The translations under genes were made by a program, and so were the position numbers. Positions 8,215 to 17,796 of a DNA stretch of 64,000 bases are shown here, in pieces (positions within the stretch are counted from its first letter, which is position 1; each line of letters starts with the position of its first letter). The notes beneath the pieces were generated by a model. The model was given only the letters and a program-made list of their open reading frames with translations. It was not told where the DNA came from and did no database searches. The DNA is from Bacteroidota bacterium (GTDB lineage: Bacteria; Bacteroidota; Bacteroidia; Chitinophagales; Chitinophagaceae). The stretch is taken from positions 116,254 through 180,253 of the forward strand of contig CANHGS010000005.1 of assembly GCA_947460595.1 (NCBI GenBank), written 5' to 3'.

Positions 8215-11200
8215 ATGTCAGAACTGAAATTACCAAGACTGTTAGCAGCCGCCAAAGAATTCAACATTGGTCAGGACACCCTGATTGAATTTTTGGTGAA
8301 GAAAGGATTTAACCGCGACGATCTGAAGCCCACAGCAAAGCTATCAGAAGTCCATTACTATGCCCTTCAGGCAGAGTTCCAACAGGACAAACAAGCCAAG
8401 AACAAGGCTGACCTAGTAGAGATACCTAAGGGCGCGCAAGGCGAGCCAAGGAAGAAAAAAGACGAAGAAGAGATCAGTTTTGTTAAGAAAGAAGACAAAG
8501 CGGCTAAAGCAGAACCTGCTAAACCAGCAGAACCAGAACAAGCAGCAGCACCCACGCTTATTTCTGCTGCTCCTGTAGAAATAGCCCCAACTCCGGTTGC
8601 AAAACCAGTGGTGGTAGAACCTACTCCTGAACCTGTAGCCCCCGTTGTTGTGGCACCAGTAGTTGTTGAGCCAGTTCCAGTTGTAGAAACTCCGGTTTCT
8701 AAAATTGAAGCCCCGGAAATTGAAGCGCCAAAAGTGATCAACAAGATTGATCTATCGGCCATTGATTCTTCTACTAGACCAAAGAAAACCGCTAAGAAAA
8801 CAGAAGCCCCAGCTCCAGTTGCAGCAGCTCCTGCTCCAGTTGTAGTGCCAACTCCTGCACCTGTACCAGTTGTGGAAGCCCCTGTTGCTAAAACAGTAGC
8901 TCCTGAAGTAATTGAATCAGAAGCCGGCCCTGTTATTGAAAATATTAGGGCTGAAAAGCTAGAAGGACCAAAAATTTTGGGCAAAATTGAATTGCCTATC
9001 AATAGCGATACCCGTCCAAAACCAATGGGTAGGGATGAAAAACGCAAACGCAAACGCATTCCTATTGACAAAAAACCTGACGCGCCTGCAACTGGTACAC
9101 CTGGAGCTCCGGGTGCACCAGCAAAAGCAACAGGACCCAATCGCCCAATTGTACCTGCCAATAATAATGGCGGATTCAATCGCGGTGGCGGTGGCGGCGG
9201 CCAACAGGGCGGCGGTGGATTTAACCGAGGCGCTGGTGGTGGAAATCGCGCTGGAGGCGGACCAAGCAGAGACAGAACTGCAGCCCCACGCAGAGGAGCA
9301 GACGACAATAAAGAGATTGACCAAAAAGCCATACAGGAAAAAATTCGCGAAACACAGGCCAAATTATCTGGTACTGGTGGACGTGGAAAGAGCTTGAAAG
9401 CCAAGTACAGAAGGGCTAAGCGCGATGAAGCTGCAGAGAACATGGGTGAAATGACGGAAGATAACAAACTACAAGTAACAGAATTTGTTACAGTAAGTGA
9501 GTTGGCCAACCTGATGGATGTAAGCTTTGCGGAAGTTATTGGAAAATGTATGGGATTGGGTATCATGGTATCCATTAACCAGCGTTTGGACGCAGAAGTA
9601 ATTGAATTGGTATCTAGTGAGTTTGGATTTGAAGTAGAATTTATAGGTATTGATGACTTGGATGAAGAAGACGATGACGATGATGAGGATGATGAAGCAG
9701 CTCAGGTAGAAAGAGCGCCAATTGTGACCATCATGGGTCACGTTGATCACGGTAAAACCTCATTGTTGGACTATATCAGAAGTGCCAATGTGGTAGCAGG
9801 GGAGGCCGGTGGTATTACCCAGCATATTGGAGCCTATGAAGTGACCTTGCCAAACGGCAAAGCCATTACTTTCTTGGATACACCGGGTCACGAAGCCTTT
9901 ACGGCCATGCGTGCTCGTGGTGCCAAAGTAACAGATATTGCCATTATTGTGGTAGCTGCCGATGATGCGGTGATGCCACAAACCAAGGAAGCCATTAGTC
10001 ACGCACAAGCTGCGGCAGTGCCGATGATTTTTGCGGTGAATAAAATTGACAAGGACGGCGCACAACCACAAAAAATCTATGAGCAATTGTCTCAGATGAA
10101 TATCTTGGTAGAAGCTTGGGGTGGTAAATACCAAAACCAAGAATTGAGTGCCAAGCAAGGGTTGAATGTAGACCTCTTATTAGAAAAAGTATTGTTAGAA
10201 GCGGAGATTTTGAACCTAAAAGCCAATCCTGAAAGAGAAGCTACCGGTACCATTATTGAAGCCTCATTGGATAAAGGACGTGGTTTTGTTGCTACCATCT
10301 TGGTACAAAACGGAACCCTGCGTCAAGGAGACTTGATTGTATCTGGTCAGAACTACGGACGTGTAAAAGCCATGTTCAACGAGCGTAACCAACGTATTGA
10401 AGTAGCACCTCCTTCAACACCGGTAGTAATATTAGGTTTGAATGGAGCGCCACAGGCGGGTGAAAAATTCCGTGTATTTGAAGACGAAGCGGAAGCAAAA
10501 GAAACTGCTACCAAACGTGCGCAGTTATTGCGTGAGCAAGGATTGCGTGCCCGTAAGCATATTACTTTGGATGAGATTGGACGCCGGTTGGCCCTTGGTA
10601 ACTTTAAGGAACTGAACATCATTATCAAAGGTGACGTGGATGGTTCTGTAGAAGCCTTGAGCGATTCCTTGCAGAAACTCAGTACCGAAGAAATTGCGGT
10701 GCGCGTAGTACACAAAGGTGTTGGACAGATTTCTGAAAGTGATGTCTTGTTGGCAACAGCTTCTGACGCCATTGTTATTGGATTTAACGTAAGACCTTCT
10801 CAGCAAGCCAACAGATTGGCCGATACAGAAGGGGTGGAAATTAAACTTTACTCAATCATCTACCAAGCCATTGACGAGGTTAAGAGCGCCATGGAAGGCA
10901 TGTTGGAACCTAAGTTCCAAGAGAAGATTACTGCTAATGTGGAAGTGCGTGAGGTGTACAAGTTTGACAAAGCCACTGTTGCAGGTTGCTTTGTATTGGA
11001 AGGAAAAATTGCGCGTAACTCCAAAATCAGGATCATCCGTGACGGTATTGTGGAGTATCCAAAAGGAGAAGGACAGGCAGCCGAGTTGGGCAGCTTGAAA
11101 CGCTTCAAGGATGATGTAAAAGACGTTGCAACCAATACAGAGTGCGGATTGACCATCAAGAACTTCTCAGACCTGCGCGTGGGCGATATTGTAGAAGCAT

Positions 11201-11232
11201 TTGAAGAAGAAGAAGTGAAGCGTACTTTATAA
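8215..11232 (+). CDS. infB: Translation initiation factor IF-2
   Basis: IF-2 delivers initiator tRNA to the 30S subunit and promotes subunit joining. The 1005-residue protein has an IF2 N-terminal helical domain (residues 1-60), a long Ala/Pro/Val-rich linker (about 95-300), a Gly/Arg-rich block (about 319-351), a very acidic stretch (about 482-498), then the GTPase: G1 GHVDHGKT near residue 507, G3 DTPGHE near 555, G4 NKID near 608, followed by domains II-IV. Length exceeds the E. coli protein because of the linker. The repeated Ala/Pro/Val codons create a long spurious antisense reading frame. A terminator follows at 11252-11275. Confidence 0.97.
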   Translation: MSELKLPRLLAAAKEFNIGQDTLIEFLVKKGFNRDDLKPTAKLSEVHYYALQAEFQQDKQAKNKADLVEIPKGAQGEPRKKKDEEEISFVKKEDKAAKAEPAKPAEPEQAAAPTLISAAPVEIAPTPVAKPVVVEPTPEPVAPVVVAPVVVEPVPVVETPVSKIEAPEIEAPKVINKIDLSAIDSSTRPKKTAKKTEAPAPVAAAPAPVVVPTPAPVPVVEAPVAKTVAPEVIESEAGPVIENIRAEKLEGPKILGKIELPINSDTRPKPMGRDEKRKRKRIPIDKKPDAPATGTPGAPGAPAKATGPNRPIVPANNNGGFNRGGGGGGQQGGGGFNRGAGGGNRAGGGPSRDRTAAPRRGADDNKEIDQKAIQEKIRETQAKLSGTGGRGKSLKAKYRRAKRDEAAENMGEMTEDNKLQVTEFVTVSELANLMDVSFAEVIGKCMGLGIMVSINQRLDAEVIELVSSEFGFEVEFIGIDDLDEEDDDDDEDDEAAQVERAPIVTIMGHVDHGKTSLLDYIRSANVVAGEAGGITQHIGAYEVTLPNGKAITFLDTPGHEAFTAMRARGAKVTDIAIIVVAADDAVMPQTKEAISHAQAAAVPMIFAVNKIDKDGAQPQKIYEQLSQMNILVEAWGGKYQNQELSAKQGLNVDLLLEKVLLEAEILNLKANPEREATGTIIEASLDKGRGFVATILVQNGTLRQGDLIVSGQNYGRVKAMFNERNQRIEVAPPSTPVVILGLNGAPQAGEKFRVFEDEAEAKETATKRAQLLREQGLRARKHITLDEIGRRLALGNFKELNIIIKGDVDGSVEALSDSLQKLSTEEIAVRVVHKGVGQISESDVLLATASDAIVIGFNVRPSQQANRLADTEGVEIKLYSIIYQAIDEVKSAMEGMLEPKFQEKITANVEVREVYKFDKATVAGCFVLEGKIARNSKIRIIRDGIVEYPKGEGQAAELGSLKRFKDDVKDVATNTECGLTIKNFSDLRVGDIVEAFEEEEVKRTL

Positions 11233-11251
11233 GTTTGTTAAAGCTGATGTG

Positions 11252-11286
11252 AATCAGGCCGTTCGCGGCCTGATTTGCTATTTTTG
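11252..11286 (+). terminator. Terminator-like hairpin after infB, followed by a -7 box
   Basis: Bases 11252-11261 pair perfectly with 11266-11275 around a TTCG loop, followed by TGCTATTTTTG. This fits an intrinsic terminator for the operon. The sequence TATTTTTG at 11279-11286 also matches a -7 promoter element for the following parvulin gene, so the two signals may be nested. Confidence 0.65.
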
Positions 11287-11302
11287 AATGATATTGTATA
11301 TT

Positions 11303-12682
11303 ATGAAGCGTGTAATAGTTATTTTGTTGATCATGTCAGGGTCACTGACCTCTCAGGCACAATCAAAGAAAGTGGTTGCGGACAAGATCATTGCACAAGT
11401 AGGTGATAAAATCATCCTGCATTCTGATATCACCAATGCTATCTCCGATATCAAGCGTCAGGCGCAAGGACAGGAGAACGCCATGATTCCAACCGAGTGT
11501 CAGGTATTGGAAGGTCAGTTAATTCAGAAAGCATTGGTTTTGCAAGCCATGAAGGACTCTTTAACCGTGAGTGAAGAAGATATTGAAGCACAAATGGAAA
11601 ATAGGATTCGGAGCTTTATTTCTTCCTATGGTTCTAAAGAAGTATTGGAAGAGATTGCAGGTAAGACTGTTTACCAAATCAAAGAAGATTTTAAAGAAGC
11701 ATTGCGTGAACAGAAATTGGCGGAGCAAATGCGCGGAAAGATTGTTGACAATATTAAGATGACCCCAACTGAGGTAAAAGCTTATTACAGCAGAACCCCA
11801 AAAGACAGTCTTCCCTTCTATGAGAGTGAAATTGAAGTAAGTCAGATTGTATTGCAACCCAAGGCTAATAAGGATGTAGAAGAATATGTAGCCAAACAAT
11901 TGTATGACTACAAAAAGCAAGTGGAATCAGGTTCTAAGAAATTTGAACAATTGGTAAAGTTCTATTCAGAAGATCCAGGAAAGGCCGAGAACGCTGGTCA
12001 ATATAACCTGAACCGTAATGATAAGAATATGTGGGATCCTGCATTTCTTTCAGGTGCTTTCCGATTAAAAGAAGGACAGATTTCTTCTGTGATTAAGTCA
12101 AAATTTGGTTTGCACATTATTCAAATGGTGAGCCGTGCGGGTGACGATGCAGTGGTACGACATATCTTGCGTATACCTCCTGTAACAGATGAGGAAATTA
12201 CCGAATCTAAAAATAAGCTGGATTCAATTAGAAAATTATTGGTTGCAGGGAGCGTTTCATTTGGAGAAGCTGTAAGCAAATATTCAGAAGACGAGGGAAG
12301 CAAGTTTAGTGCAGGTGCCATTGCCGGAAGAGACGGCGCAACCTTTATTACCATTGACCAAGTAGACAAAGAAATGGTGGTAGCACTCAAAGACATGAAA
12401 CCCGGATCCTATTCCAAACCACAGGTCTTTACCGATGAGCGCGGGTCTAAAAAAGTACGCTTGATTTATTTGAAAAATAGAACCGAGCCGCACCGCGAAA
12501 ATCTGAAAGAAGATTATAATCGTGTTTCTCAGCGCGCTTTGGAAGATAAAAAAAGTGGCATCTTGGAAAAATGGTTCAAGGAACATATTCCTACCTACTA
12601 TATTTCTATTGACAAAGAATTTGGCAACTGCTCCGGTTTAGAAGACTGGAAAAAAGCTAGTAACAACATTGTTAAGAACTAG
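11303..12682 (+). CDS. Periplasmic parvulin-type peptidyl-prolyl isomerase, SurA-like
   Basis: The 459-residue protein begins with a signal peptide (hydrophobic residues 3-14, cleavage around SQAQS), then a SurA-type N-terminal chaperone region (VGDKIILHSDI near residue 32) and two parvulin domains, the first around residues 170-270 with GLHIIQMV at its end, the second around 275-380. Such proteins chaperone outer-membrane proteins in the periplasm. I chose ATG 11303 since it starts the signal peptide cleanly and lies 16 bases after a -7-like box; ATG 11288 is the alternative. It sits directly after infB. Confidence 0.88.
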   Translation: MKRVIVILLIMSGSLTSQAQSKKVVADKIIAQVGDKIILHSDITNAISDIKRQAQGQENAMIPTECQVLEGQLIQKALVLQAMKDSLTVSEEDIEAQMENRIRSFISSYGSKEVLEEIAGKTVYQIKEDFKEALREQKLAEQMRGKIVDNIKMTPTEVKAYYSRTPKDSLPFYESEIEVSQIVLQPKANKDVEEYVAKQLYDYKKQVESGSKKFEQLVKFYSEDPGKAENAGQYNLNRNDKNMWDPAFLSGAFRLKEGQISSVIKSKFGLHIIQMVSRAGDDAVVRHILRIPPVTDEEITESKNKLDSIRKLLVAGSVSFGEAVSKYSEDEGSKFSAGAIAGRDGATFITIDQVDKEMVVALKDMKPGSYSKPQVFTDERGSKKVRLIYLKNRTEPHRENLKEDYNRVSQRALEDKKSGILEKWFKEHIPTYYISIDKEFGNCSGLEDWKKASNNIVKN

Positions 12683-12792
12683 TAGTTTGCTTCAGCCAAT
12701 CTTGCTAACAATCATTTTTTGAGATCATTCATCAATTGCGAACAATCTTCCGTTGCAATCAATCATGATGCTGATGTTTCATGTTTGTAAAT

Positions 12793-12808
12793 ATTCATAC
12801 ATGCGAAT
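12793..12808. promoter_or_regulatory. Candidate operator palindrome upstream of the MarR gene
   Basis: The sequence ATTCATACATGCGAAT is an imperfect palindrome with a TACAT core. Related cores occur at 12891-12898 (ATGTACAT, overlapping the promoter region) and in the perfect palindrome ATACATGTAT at 13388-13397, in front of the pirin gene. Shared cores around a MarR gene suggest autoregulation and control of pirin, which is inference. Confidence 0.4.
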
Positions 12809-12877
12809 ATGCCGGTTCCGATTATTCATAATTGTATATACTGATTATTGCCCCACGGAAGAAAGCGGAAAAATAAA

Positions 12878-12909
12878 TTTGATAAATTAGATGTACATAC
12901 ATACATTTG
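12878..12909 (+). promoter_or_regulatory. Promoter of the MarR-family regulator
   Basis: TTTG at 12878-12881 and TACATTTG at 12902-12909 are separated by 20 bases, an exact Bacteroidota consensus. ATGTACAT at 12891-12898 lies in the spacer, a natural repressor position. The predicted transcript start is close to the GTG at 12914, implying a nearly leaderless mRNA. Confidence 0.65.
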
Positions 12910-12913
12910 TGTT

Positions 12914-13372
12914 GTGAAATTGGAAGAAGCCATACAAAGTACCAAATTCAAAAGTGAAACCCACAAAGCTGGGTTGAATATTTTGTACACGGCTTGGTGG
13001 TTAAAGACCTCTTTTAGCCAGGCCTTGAAAGAATATGGTATTACACACGAACAGTACAATGTGTTGCGAATCTTAAAAGGCAAACATCCAGAGCATATAT
13101 GTGTTCGCGATATAGCTTGTAGAATGATTGAAAAGAGTTCCAACGTACCAAGAATTGTAGACCGTTTAGAGATTAAAAAATTGGTCAAGCGTTCCGTGTC
13201 TAGTTTTGACAAAAGAGAAACCCTAATTCAATTAACCCATACGGGATTGTTATTATTAGAAGCAACCACCAAAAAAGCGGATGAGTTGTTTGATTTTCAA
13301 CTTTGTGTTACAAATGAGGAAGCAATTCTATTGAATGAATTGCTTGAAAAACTAAGACTAAGACAAGTCTAA
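12914..13372 (+). CDS. MarR-family transcriptional regulator
   Basis: The 152-residue protein fits a MarR winged-helix regulator: an N-terminal dimerisation helix, the helix-turn-helix around ITHEQYNVLRIL and IACRMIEKSSNVPRIVDRLE (about residues 45-90), and a beta wing at FDKRETLIQLT. MarR proteins typically repress nearby genes until a phenolic, oxidant or electrophile ligand or cysteine oxidation releases them. No ATG is available at the expected site; I chose the GTG at 12914 because the consensus promoter ends five bases before it. A longer reading frame from 12848 would start inside or before the promoter. Pirin follows after 45 bases. Confidence 0.85.
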   Translation: MKLEEAIQSTKFKSETHKAGLNILYTAWWLKTSFSQALKEYGITHEQYNVLRILKGKHPEHICVRDIACRMIEKSSNVPRIVDRLEIKKLVKRSVSSFDKRETLIQLTHTGLLLLEATTKKADELFDFQLCVTNEEAILLNELLEKLRLRQV

Positions 13373-13387
13373 TATTTTTTTACCCGG

Positions 13388-13397
13388 ATACATGTAT
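13388..13397. promoter_or_regulatory. Perfect palindrome ATACATGTAT in front of the pirin gene
   Basis: This 10-base perfect palindrome lies in the 45-base gap between the MarR and pirin genes and shares the TACAT core with two sites upstream of the MarR gene. It is a candidate binding site for the regulator. Confidence 0.4.
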
Positions 13398-13417
13398 ATA
13401 CACCTAAATAATAAATT

Positions 13418-14131
13418 ATGAAAACCGTTTTACATCTAGCAGCAACAAGGGGTCACGCCAATTTTGGTTGGTTAGACAGCTACCATAGTTTCAGTTTTGG
13501 TAAATATTATGATGCAGAGCGCGTAAATTTTGGCGCACTGAGGGTCCTCAATGATGATTCAGTTAGTGCAGGTATGGGTTTTGGCAAACATCCTCACGAC
13601 AATATGGAAATTGTTTCTATTCCATTGAGTGGAGACCTGCACCACAAAGACAGTACTGGCCGTGATGTAATCATTCGCGAACACGATGTTCAGATCATGA
13701 GTGCTGGAAGTGGGATTGCTCATAGCGAGACAAATGCCAATCATGACAAACCCGTAAAGTTTTTACAAATCTGGGTACTCCCAAAAGAGAAAAATATTGA
13801 ACCCAATTACCAACAAAAGTCTTTTAAACCTGAAAATAGGATTAACCAACTCTTGAACGTAGTGGCTCCGGACAATGCAGACGCTGTTTGGATTAACCAA
13901 GACGCATGGTTTTCACTTGGTAATTTTACCAAGGACTTCAGCACCAACTATCAGTTAAAAAAATCTGGTAATGGGGTCTATATTTTTGTATTGGAAGGTG
14001 ATTTGGAAATCAATGGTCAAGCCATTAGTACCAGGGATGGTCTTGGAATTTCAGAAGTAGCAGCAATAGATATCAAAGCCAGCACAGACGCGCAAATAGT
14101 CTTAATAGAAATTCCAATGAATAGTAACTAA
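13418..14131 (+). CDS. Pirin family protein (YhaK-type bicupin)
   Basis: The 237-residue protein is a bicupin. The N-terminal cupin carries the pirin metal motif, GKHPHDNMEIVS near residues 56-67 with two histidines and SGSGIAHSE near residues 96-104 giving the third His and the Glu. Homologues such as E. coli YhhW/YhaK have quercetinase-like activity or act as redox sensors; the true substrate is usually not known. It follows a MarR gene and precedes an FMN reductase, an arrangement common in electrophile or quinone stress loci. Confidence 0.9.
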   Translation: MKTVLHLAATRGHANFGWLDSYHSFSFGKYYDAERVNFGALRVLNDDSVSAGMGFGKHPHDNMEIVSIPLSGDLHHKDSTGRDVIIREHDVQIMSAGSGIAHSETNANHDKPVKFLQIWVLPKEKNIEPNYQQKSFKPENRINQLLNVVAPDNADAVWINQDAWFSLGNFTKDFSTNYQLKKSGNGVYIFVLEGDLEINGQAISTRDGLGISEVAAIDIKASTDAQIVLIEIPMNSN

Positions 14132-14251
14132 ACCCAAACAAACCTAAACAAAACAGCTCCTAAAAAAATATTCGAGTATTTTCACCGCTCATTAAGCTGC
14201 AAAATAAATTTCTGATCAAGATTATATAACAACTCAAGCAAAAGCAATAAT

Positions 14252-14809
14252 ATGAACATAGCTATTATAACAGGAAGTCCCAGAAGGGAAAGTGTGACTT
14301 TTCGATTGGCTCTTTTTCTGAAAGCGCAATTAGAAACAAAAACGGCTCATAAGGTCCATATTATTGACGTGAGGGAATGGAACCTGCCCTTGTTGCAAGA
14401 CGTATTCTCTAGCGTTGAAAAAACGCCAGATATATATAAGCCCTTGGCAGAAATGATGTTTGCCGCGGATGCTTTTATCTTGGTAACCCCTGAATACAAT
14501 GGCTCCTATTCTCCCGCCTTGCAAAACCTATTGGATCATTTTCCCAAACAATCCCATAAAGCTTTTGGGATAGCTCCAGCCTCTACGGGAGGAATGGGCG
14601 GAATGCGTTCTAGCCAGCAAATGCTTTTATTGGTACCAGCCCTATTTGGAATTGCCTCACCCTATTTGCTAATTACCCCATTTGTGGATAAGAAGTTTAG
14701 TGAGGAGGGGGTTTTGCTGGATGAAAACTTCCAAAAGACCGCGGATCTCTTTATCCATGAGTTCCTCTGGTTGGCACAGACCTTGAAACCGGATACTGTT
14801 TATAATTAA
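14252..14809 (+). CDS. NADPH-dependent FMN reductase family protein (flavodoxin-like fold)
   Basis: The 185-residue protein has the flavodoxin-like fold: the phosphate-binding loop GSPRRESVTF near residues 8-17 and the flavin-contacting PEYNGSYSPALQNLLDH near residue 80, the family signature. The GGMGGM loop near residue 112 is also typical. Members reduce FMN, quinones or azo compounds with NAD(P)H. It follows pirin at 120 bases and shares the same direction, suggesting a role in quinone or oxidant defence. A hairpin terminator follows. Confidence 0.88.
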   Translation: MNIAIITGSPRRESVTFRLALFLKAQLETKTAHKVHIIDVREWNLPLLQDVFSSVEKTPDIYKPLAEMMFAADAFILVTPEYNGSYSPALQNLLDHFPKQSHKAFGIAPASTGGMGGMRSSQQMLLLVPALFGIASPYLLITPFVDKKFSEEGVLLDENFQKTADLFIHEFLWLAQTLKPDTVYN

Positions 14810-14821
14810 CCAATAAAGAAT

Positions 14822-14853
14822 GTGGCGGAGTTGTAACTTCGCCACTTTCTTTT
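14822..14853 (+). terminator. Intrinsic terminator after the FMN reductase gene
   Basis: GTGGCGGAGTT at 14822-14832 pairs with AACTTCGCCAC at 14835-14845 with one G-T wobble, followed by the T-rich TTTCTTTT. It closes the MarR-pirin-reductase group and separates it from purF. Confidence 0.75.
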
Positions 14854-14863
14854 AATATCTATC

Positions 14864-16711
14864 ATGAGCGACGAAATCAAACATGAATGTGGGCTTGCCT
14901 ACATCCGCCTAAGAAAACCATTTTCCTACTACCTGCAACAGCACGGTACGGTTACTTACGGGCTCAGCAAGCTCTATCTATTGATGGAGAAGCAGCACAA
15001 CCGTGGTCAAGATGGGGCCGGTCTTGCTTCTGTGAAATTGGATACAGAACCCGGGAATCCCTTTTTATATAGGATGCGCAGCAATGCCCAGCAACCCATT
15101 GCCGATTTGTTTTTTAGAATTGGTCAAGAAATTGCGGAGCTAGAAAAACACCAACCCGATATCAAGCAACACCCTGGATTAATGAAGGGGCATTTGCCTT
15201 TCATGGGTGAGCTAATCTTGGGTCATTTGCGTTATGGTACGCAAGGAAAAAATAATGTAGAGTTCTGCCATCCCTTTATCAAAAGAGATTTGATGCCTGG
15301 CAAGAATATGGCCTTGGCTGGAAATTTTAACCTGGTTAATACAGATGAATTGTTTGACCTGATTAATATGAACCCGGGCGATTTTCAAAAGCAGAGTGAT
15401 TTAGCCGCCATGTTAGAAGTATTGCATCATTTCTTAGCCGAGGAAGATGCATTAAACCCCAATGCGGCAAATATTGAAAATGTATTGCGCAAAGCAACCC
15501 CAGTTTTTGATGGAGGATATACCATTGGTGGACTCATTGGGAATGGACATAGTTTTGTGATGCGTGACGCACACGGTATTAGACCCGCTTACTATTATAT
15601 CAATGATGAAGTAATTGTAGCAGCTTCTGAAAGGGCTGCCATTAGAACCACGTTTAACGTGGGTGAAAATGAAGTCATGGAACTCATGCCAGGCTGCGCT
15701 TTATTGGTAGACGATAAAGGTAATTACCGCATTGAACAAATTCTGGAACCCAAGGAGAGAAGGGCTTGTAGCTTTGAGCGCATTTATTTTAGCCGCGGTA
15801 GCGATGAAAAAATCTATCGCGAACGCATAGCGCTGGGTCATCACTTGAGTGAGACCGTATTGAAAAGAATTGACTACGATTTAAAGAATACCATTTTCTC
15901 TTATATTCCCAACACGGCCGAAGTTGCTTTCTATGGATTGGTGAAAGGTATGGAAGAATACTTAAATAAGATTAAGGTTGAACGCATCTTGAGTTGGGGT
16001 AAAGATTTTACGCCAGAGAAATTAGAAGAGATGGTGAATAGAAAAATTCGCCAAGAAAAAATTGCTATTAAAGACGTTAAGCTTAGAACCTTTATTACGG
16101 AAGACGCCAACAGAAATGAGATGGTGCAACACGTGTACGATATTACTTATGGTACCGTTCGTAAAGATGAAGATTCATTGGTGGTGATAGATGATAGTAT
16201 TGTTAGAGGTACTACACTCAAAGAAAGTATTATCAGAATGCTAACGCGATTGTCTCCAAAGAAAATCATTGTAGTGAGTTCTGCTCCGCAGATTCGTTAT
16301 CCTGATTGCTATGGCATTGACATGAGTAAGTTGGGTGATTTTATTGCGTTTCGTGCAGCAGTTGCTTTGTTGAAAGATCGCAATATGGAACAGGTATTAA
16401 TTGATGCAGCTGAAAAAATCAAAGAATTACAACGCACGGGTCAATTGCACAGCGAGAATGTAGTGCGTTCTATTTATAAGCCGTTCACTACTTTAGAAAT
16501 CTCTGATAAGATTGCCCAATTGATTAGCCCAGAAGCTGCAGAGACTAGTGTAGAAGTGATTTATCAAACCATTGAAGACTTGCACGATTGTTGCCCTACT
16601 AATACCGGTGACTGGTACTTTACAGGTAATTATCCAACTCCTGGTGGAAACCGTGTAGTGAACAAAGCCTTCCTGAACTATATGGAAGGAAAAAATGTAA
16701 GGGGCTATTAA
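14864..16711 (+). CDS. purF: Amidophosphoribosyltransferase, long Bacteroidota type
   Basis: It carries out the first step of purine synthesis, making phosphoribosylamine from PRPP and glutamine. At 615 residues it is longer than E. coli PurF (about 505). The N-terminal Ntn glutaminase domain has the candidate catalytic Cys9 in HECGLAY, so an eight-residue propeptide would have to be removed. The PRPP-binding loop VVIDDSIVRGTT is near residue 438, and a C-terminal extension of about 100 residues carries a CCPTN segment. This form is found in Bacteroidota. No other pur gene is adjacent. Its stop overlaps that of the convergent KAS III-like gene by four bases. Confidence 0.88.
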   Translation: MSDEIKHECGLAYIRLRKPFSYYLQQHGTVTYGLSKLYLLMEKQHNRGQDGAGLASVKLDTEPGNPFLYRMRSNAQQPIADLFFRIGQEIAELEKHQPDIKQHPGLMKGHLPFMGELILGHLRYGTQGKNNVEFCHPFIKRDLMPGKNMALAGNFNLVNTDELFDLINMNPGDFQKQSDLAAMLEVLHHFLAEEDALNPNAANIENVLRKATPVFDGGYTIGGLIGNGHSFVMRDAHGIRPAYYYINDEVIVAASERAAIRTTFNVGENEVMELMPGCALLVDDKGNYRIEQILEPKERRACSFERIYFSRGSDEKIYRERIALGHHLSETVLKRIDYDLKNTIFSYIPNTAEVAFYGLVKGMEEYLNKIKVERILSWGKDFTPEKLEEMVNRKIRQEKIAIKDVKLRTFITEDANRNEMVQHVYDITYGTVRKDEDSLVVIDDSIVRGTTLKESIIRMLTRLSPKKIIVVSSAPQIRYPDCYGIDMSKLGDFIAFRAAVALLKDRNMEQVLIDAAEKIKELQRTGQLHSENVVRSIYKPFTTLEISDKIAQLISPEAAETSVEVIYQTIEDLHDCCPTNTGDWYFTGNYPTPGGNRVVNKAFLNYMEGKNVRGY

Positions 16712-17787
16712 ACGCGGTAACAGAATGCGTTAATGTTCATGCCTGCTCCAACAGAGGCAAAGACAACTACGTCACCTGCTACAATCTCGTGTTCGGGCAA
16801 TTCTCCACGCTTGACCAAATCATACAGTGTAGGAATAGTTGCTACAGAACTATTTCCCAATTTGTGAATGCTCATGGGCATGATATATGGGGGTACTTCT
16901 CTAATGCCGTATAGTCTATACAAGGCTTTTACAAAACCTTCGTCCATTTTTTCATTGGCCTGGTGCAGGAAAAATTTCTTAACATCATTTACGTGTAATC
17001 CCGCTTTGTCAATGCAGTCCTTCATGGCTAGGGGCACATTCTTAATGGCGTATTCATAAACTTTTCTACCCTTCATTTTCATATAACGCACATTGGGGTC
17101 AGCGTCTGGAAAATTAGAAACACCATATTGCAAATAATAGGCTTCATCCACACAATGGCTTTGCGCACTCACAGACAAAACACCCGCACCGTTTTCAGCA
17201 ACTTCTACTGCTTCAACAATACAGGCTCCGGCACCATCACTAAAGATCATGCTATCTCTATCATATTGGTCAATCACACGGCTCAAGGTTTCGGAACCAA
17301 TGACCAAACATTTTTTTGCCATTCCAGCCAAAATATAAGCATGGGCTTGAATCACACCTTGAATCCAACCAGGGCAACCAAATAAAATATCATAAGCCAC
17401 GCAAGCGGGGTTGCGAATCCCCAATCCTTGTTTTACCCTAGAAGCTAGGGCTGGCAATGCATCGGACTGAATACTGCCCGTAACAATATTCCCAAAATTG
17501 TGTGCAAAGATAATCTGGTCAATGGTTTCAGGGTCAATATTCGCGTCGTCAATGGCGTGTTTGGCGGCAATCAATGCCATGTCAGAACTATTGAATTCAT
17601 GTCCTGCATAACGGCGCTCTTCAATTCCTGTGATGTCTTTGAATTTCTCAACTATATCCGTTGCGGGAGTAGTTAGAGGTAAGTGGTCCTCTCCATAAAA
17701 TGCTTGGTTTACAAAATCCTGATTGGTTTTGATATGGGGTGGGATATAAGACCCAGTTCCGGTAATCAAGGTTCTGATTAGCAACAT
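16708..17787 (-). CDS. 3-oxoacyl-ACP synthase III (FabH)-like ketosynthase
   Basis: The 359-residue protein has a thiolase-like fold with the KAS III catalytic triad: the Cys in FGCPGW near residue 137, the His in FLHQANEKM near residue 275, and the Asn in LGNSSVATIP near residue 310. KAS III enzymes condense acyl-CoA with malonyl-ACP to start fatty acid or related chains. It is longer and more divergent than canonical FabH (about 320 residues), so it may use another starter. The gene follows manC by nine bases and is probably cotranscribed with it, an unusual neighbour for primary fatty acid synthesis. Confidence 0.85.
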   Translation of the reverse strand: MLLIRTLITGTGSYIPPHIKTNQDFVNQAFYGEDHLPLTTPATDIVEKFKDITGIEERRYAGHEFNSSDMALIAAKHAIDDANIDPETIDQIIFAHNFGNIVTGSIQSDALPALASRVKQGLGIRNPACVAYDILFGCPGWIQGVIQAHAYILAGMAKKCLVIGSETLSRVIDQYDRDSMIFSDGAGACIVEAVEVAENGAGVLSVSAQSHCVDEAYYLQYGVSNFPDADPNVRYMKMKGRKVYEYAIKNVPLAMKDCIDKAGLHVNDVKKFFLHQANEKMDEGFVKALYRLYGIREVPPYIMPMSIHKLGNSSVATIPTLYDLVKRGELPEHEIVAGDVVVFASVGAGMNINAFCYRV

Positions 17788-17796
17788 ATTGTTTGA

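Noticed and set aside
8367..9575. 402-residue open frame antisense to infB
   Set aside because: It mirrors the Ala/Pro/Val- and Gly-rich codons of the IF-2 linker; the translation is low-complexity, has no domain, and infB is clearly the coding strand.
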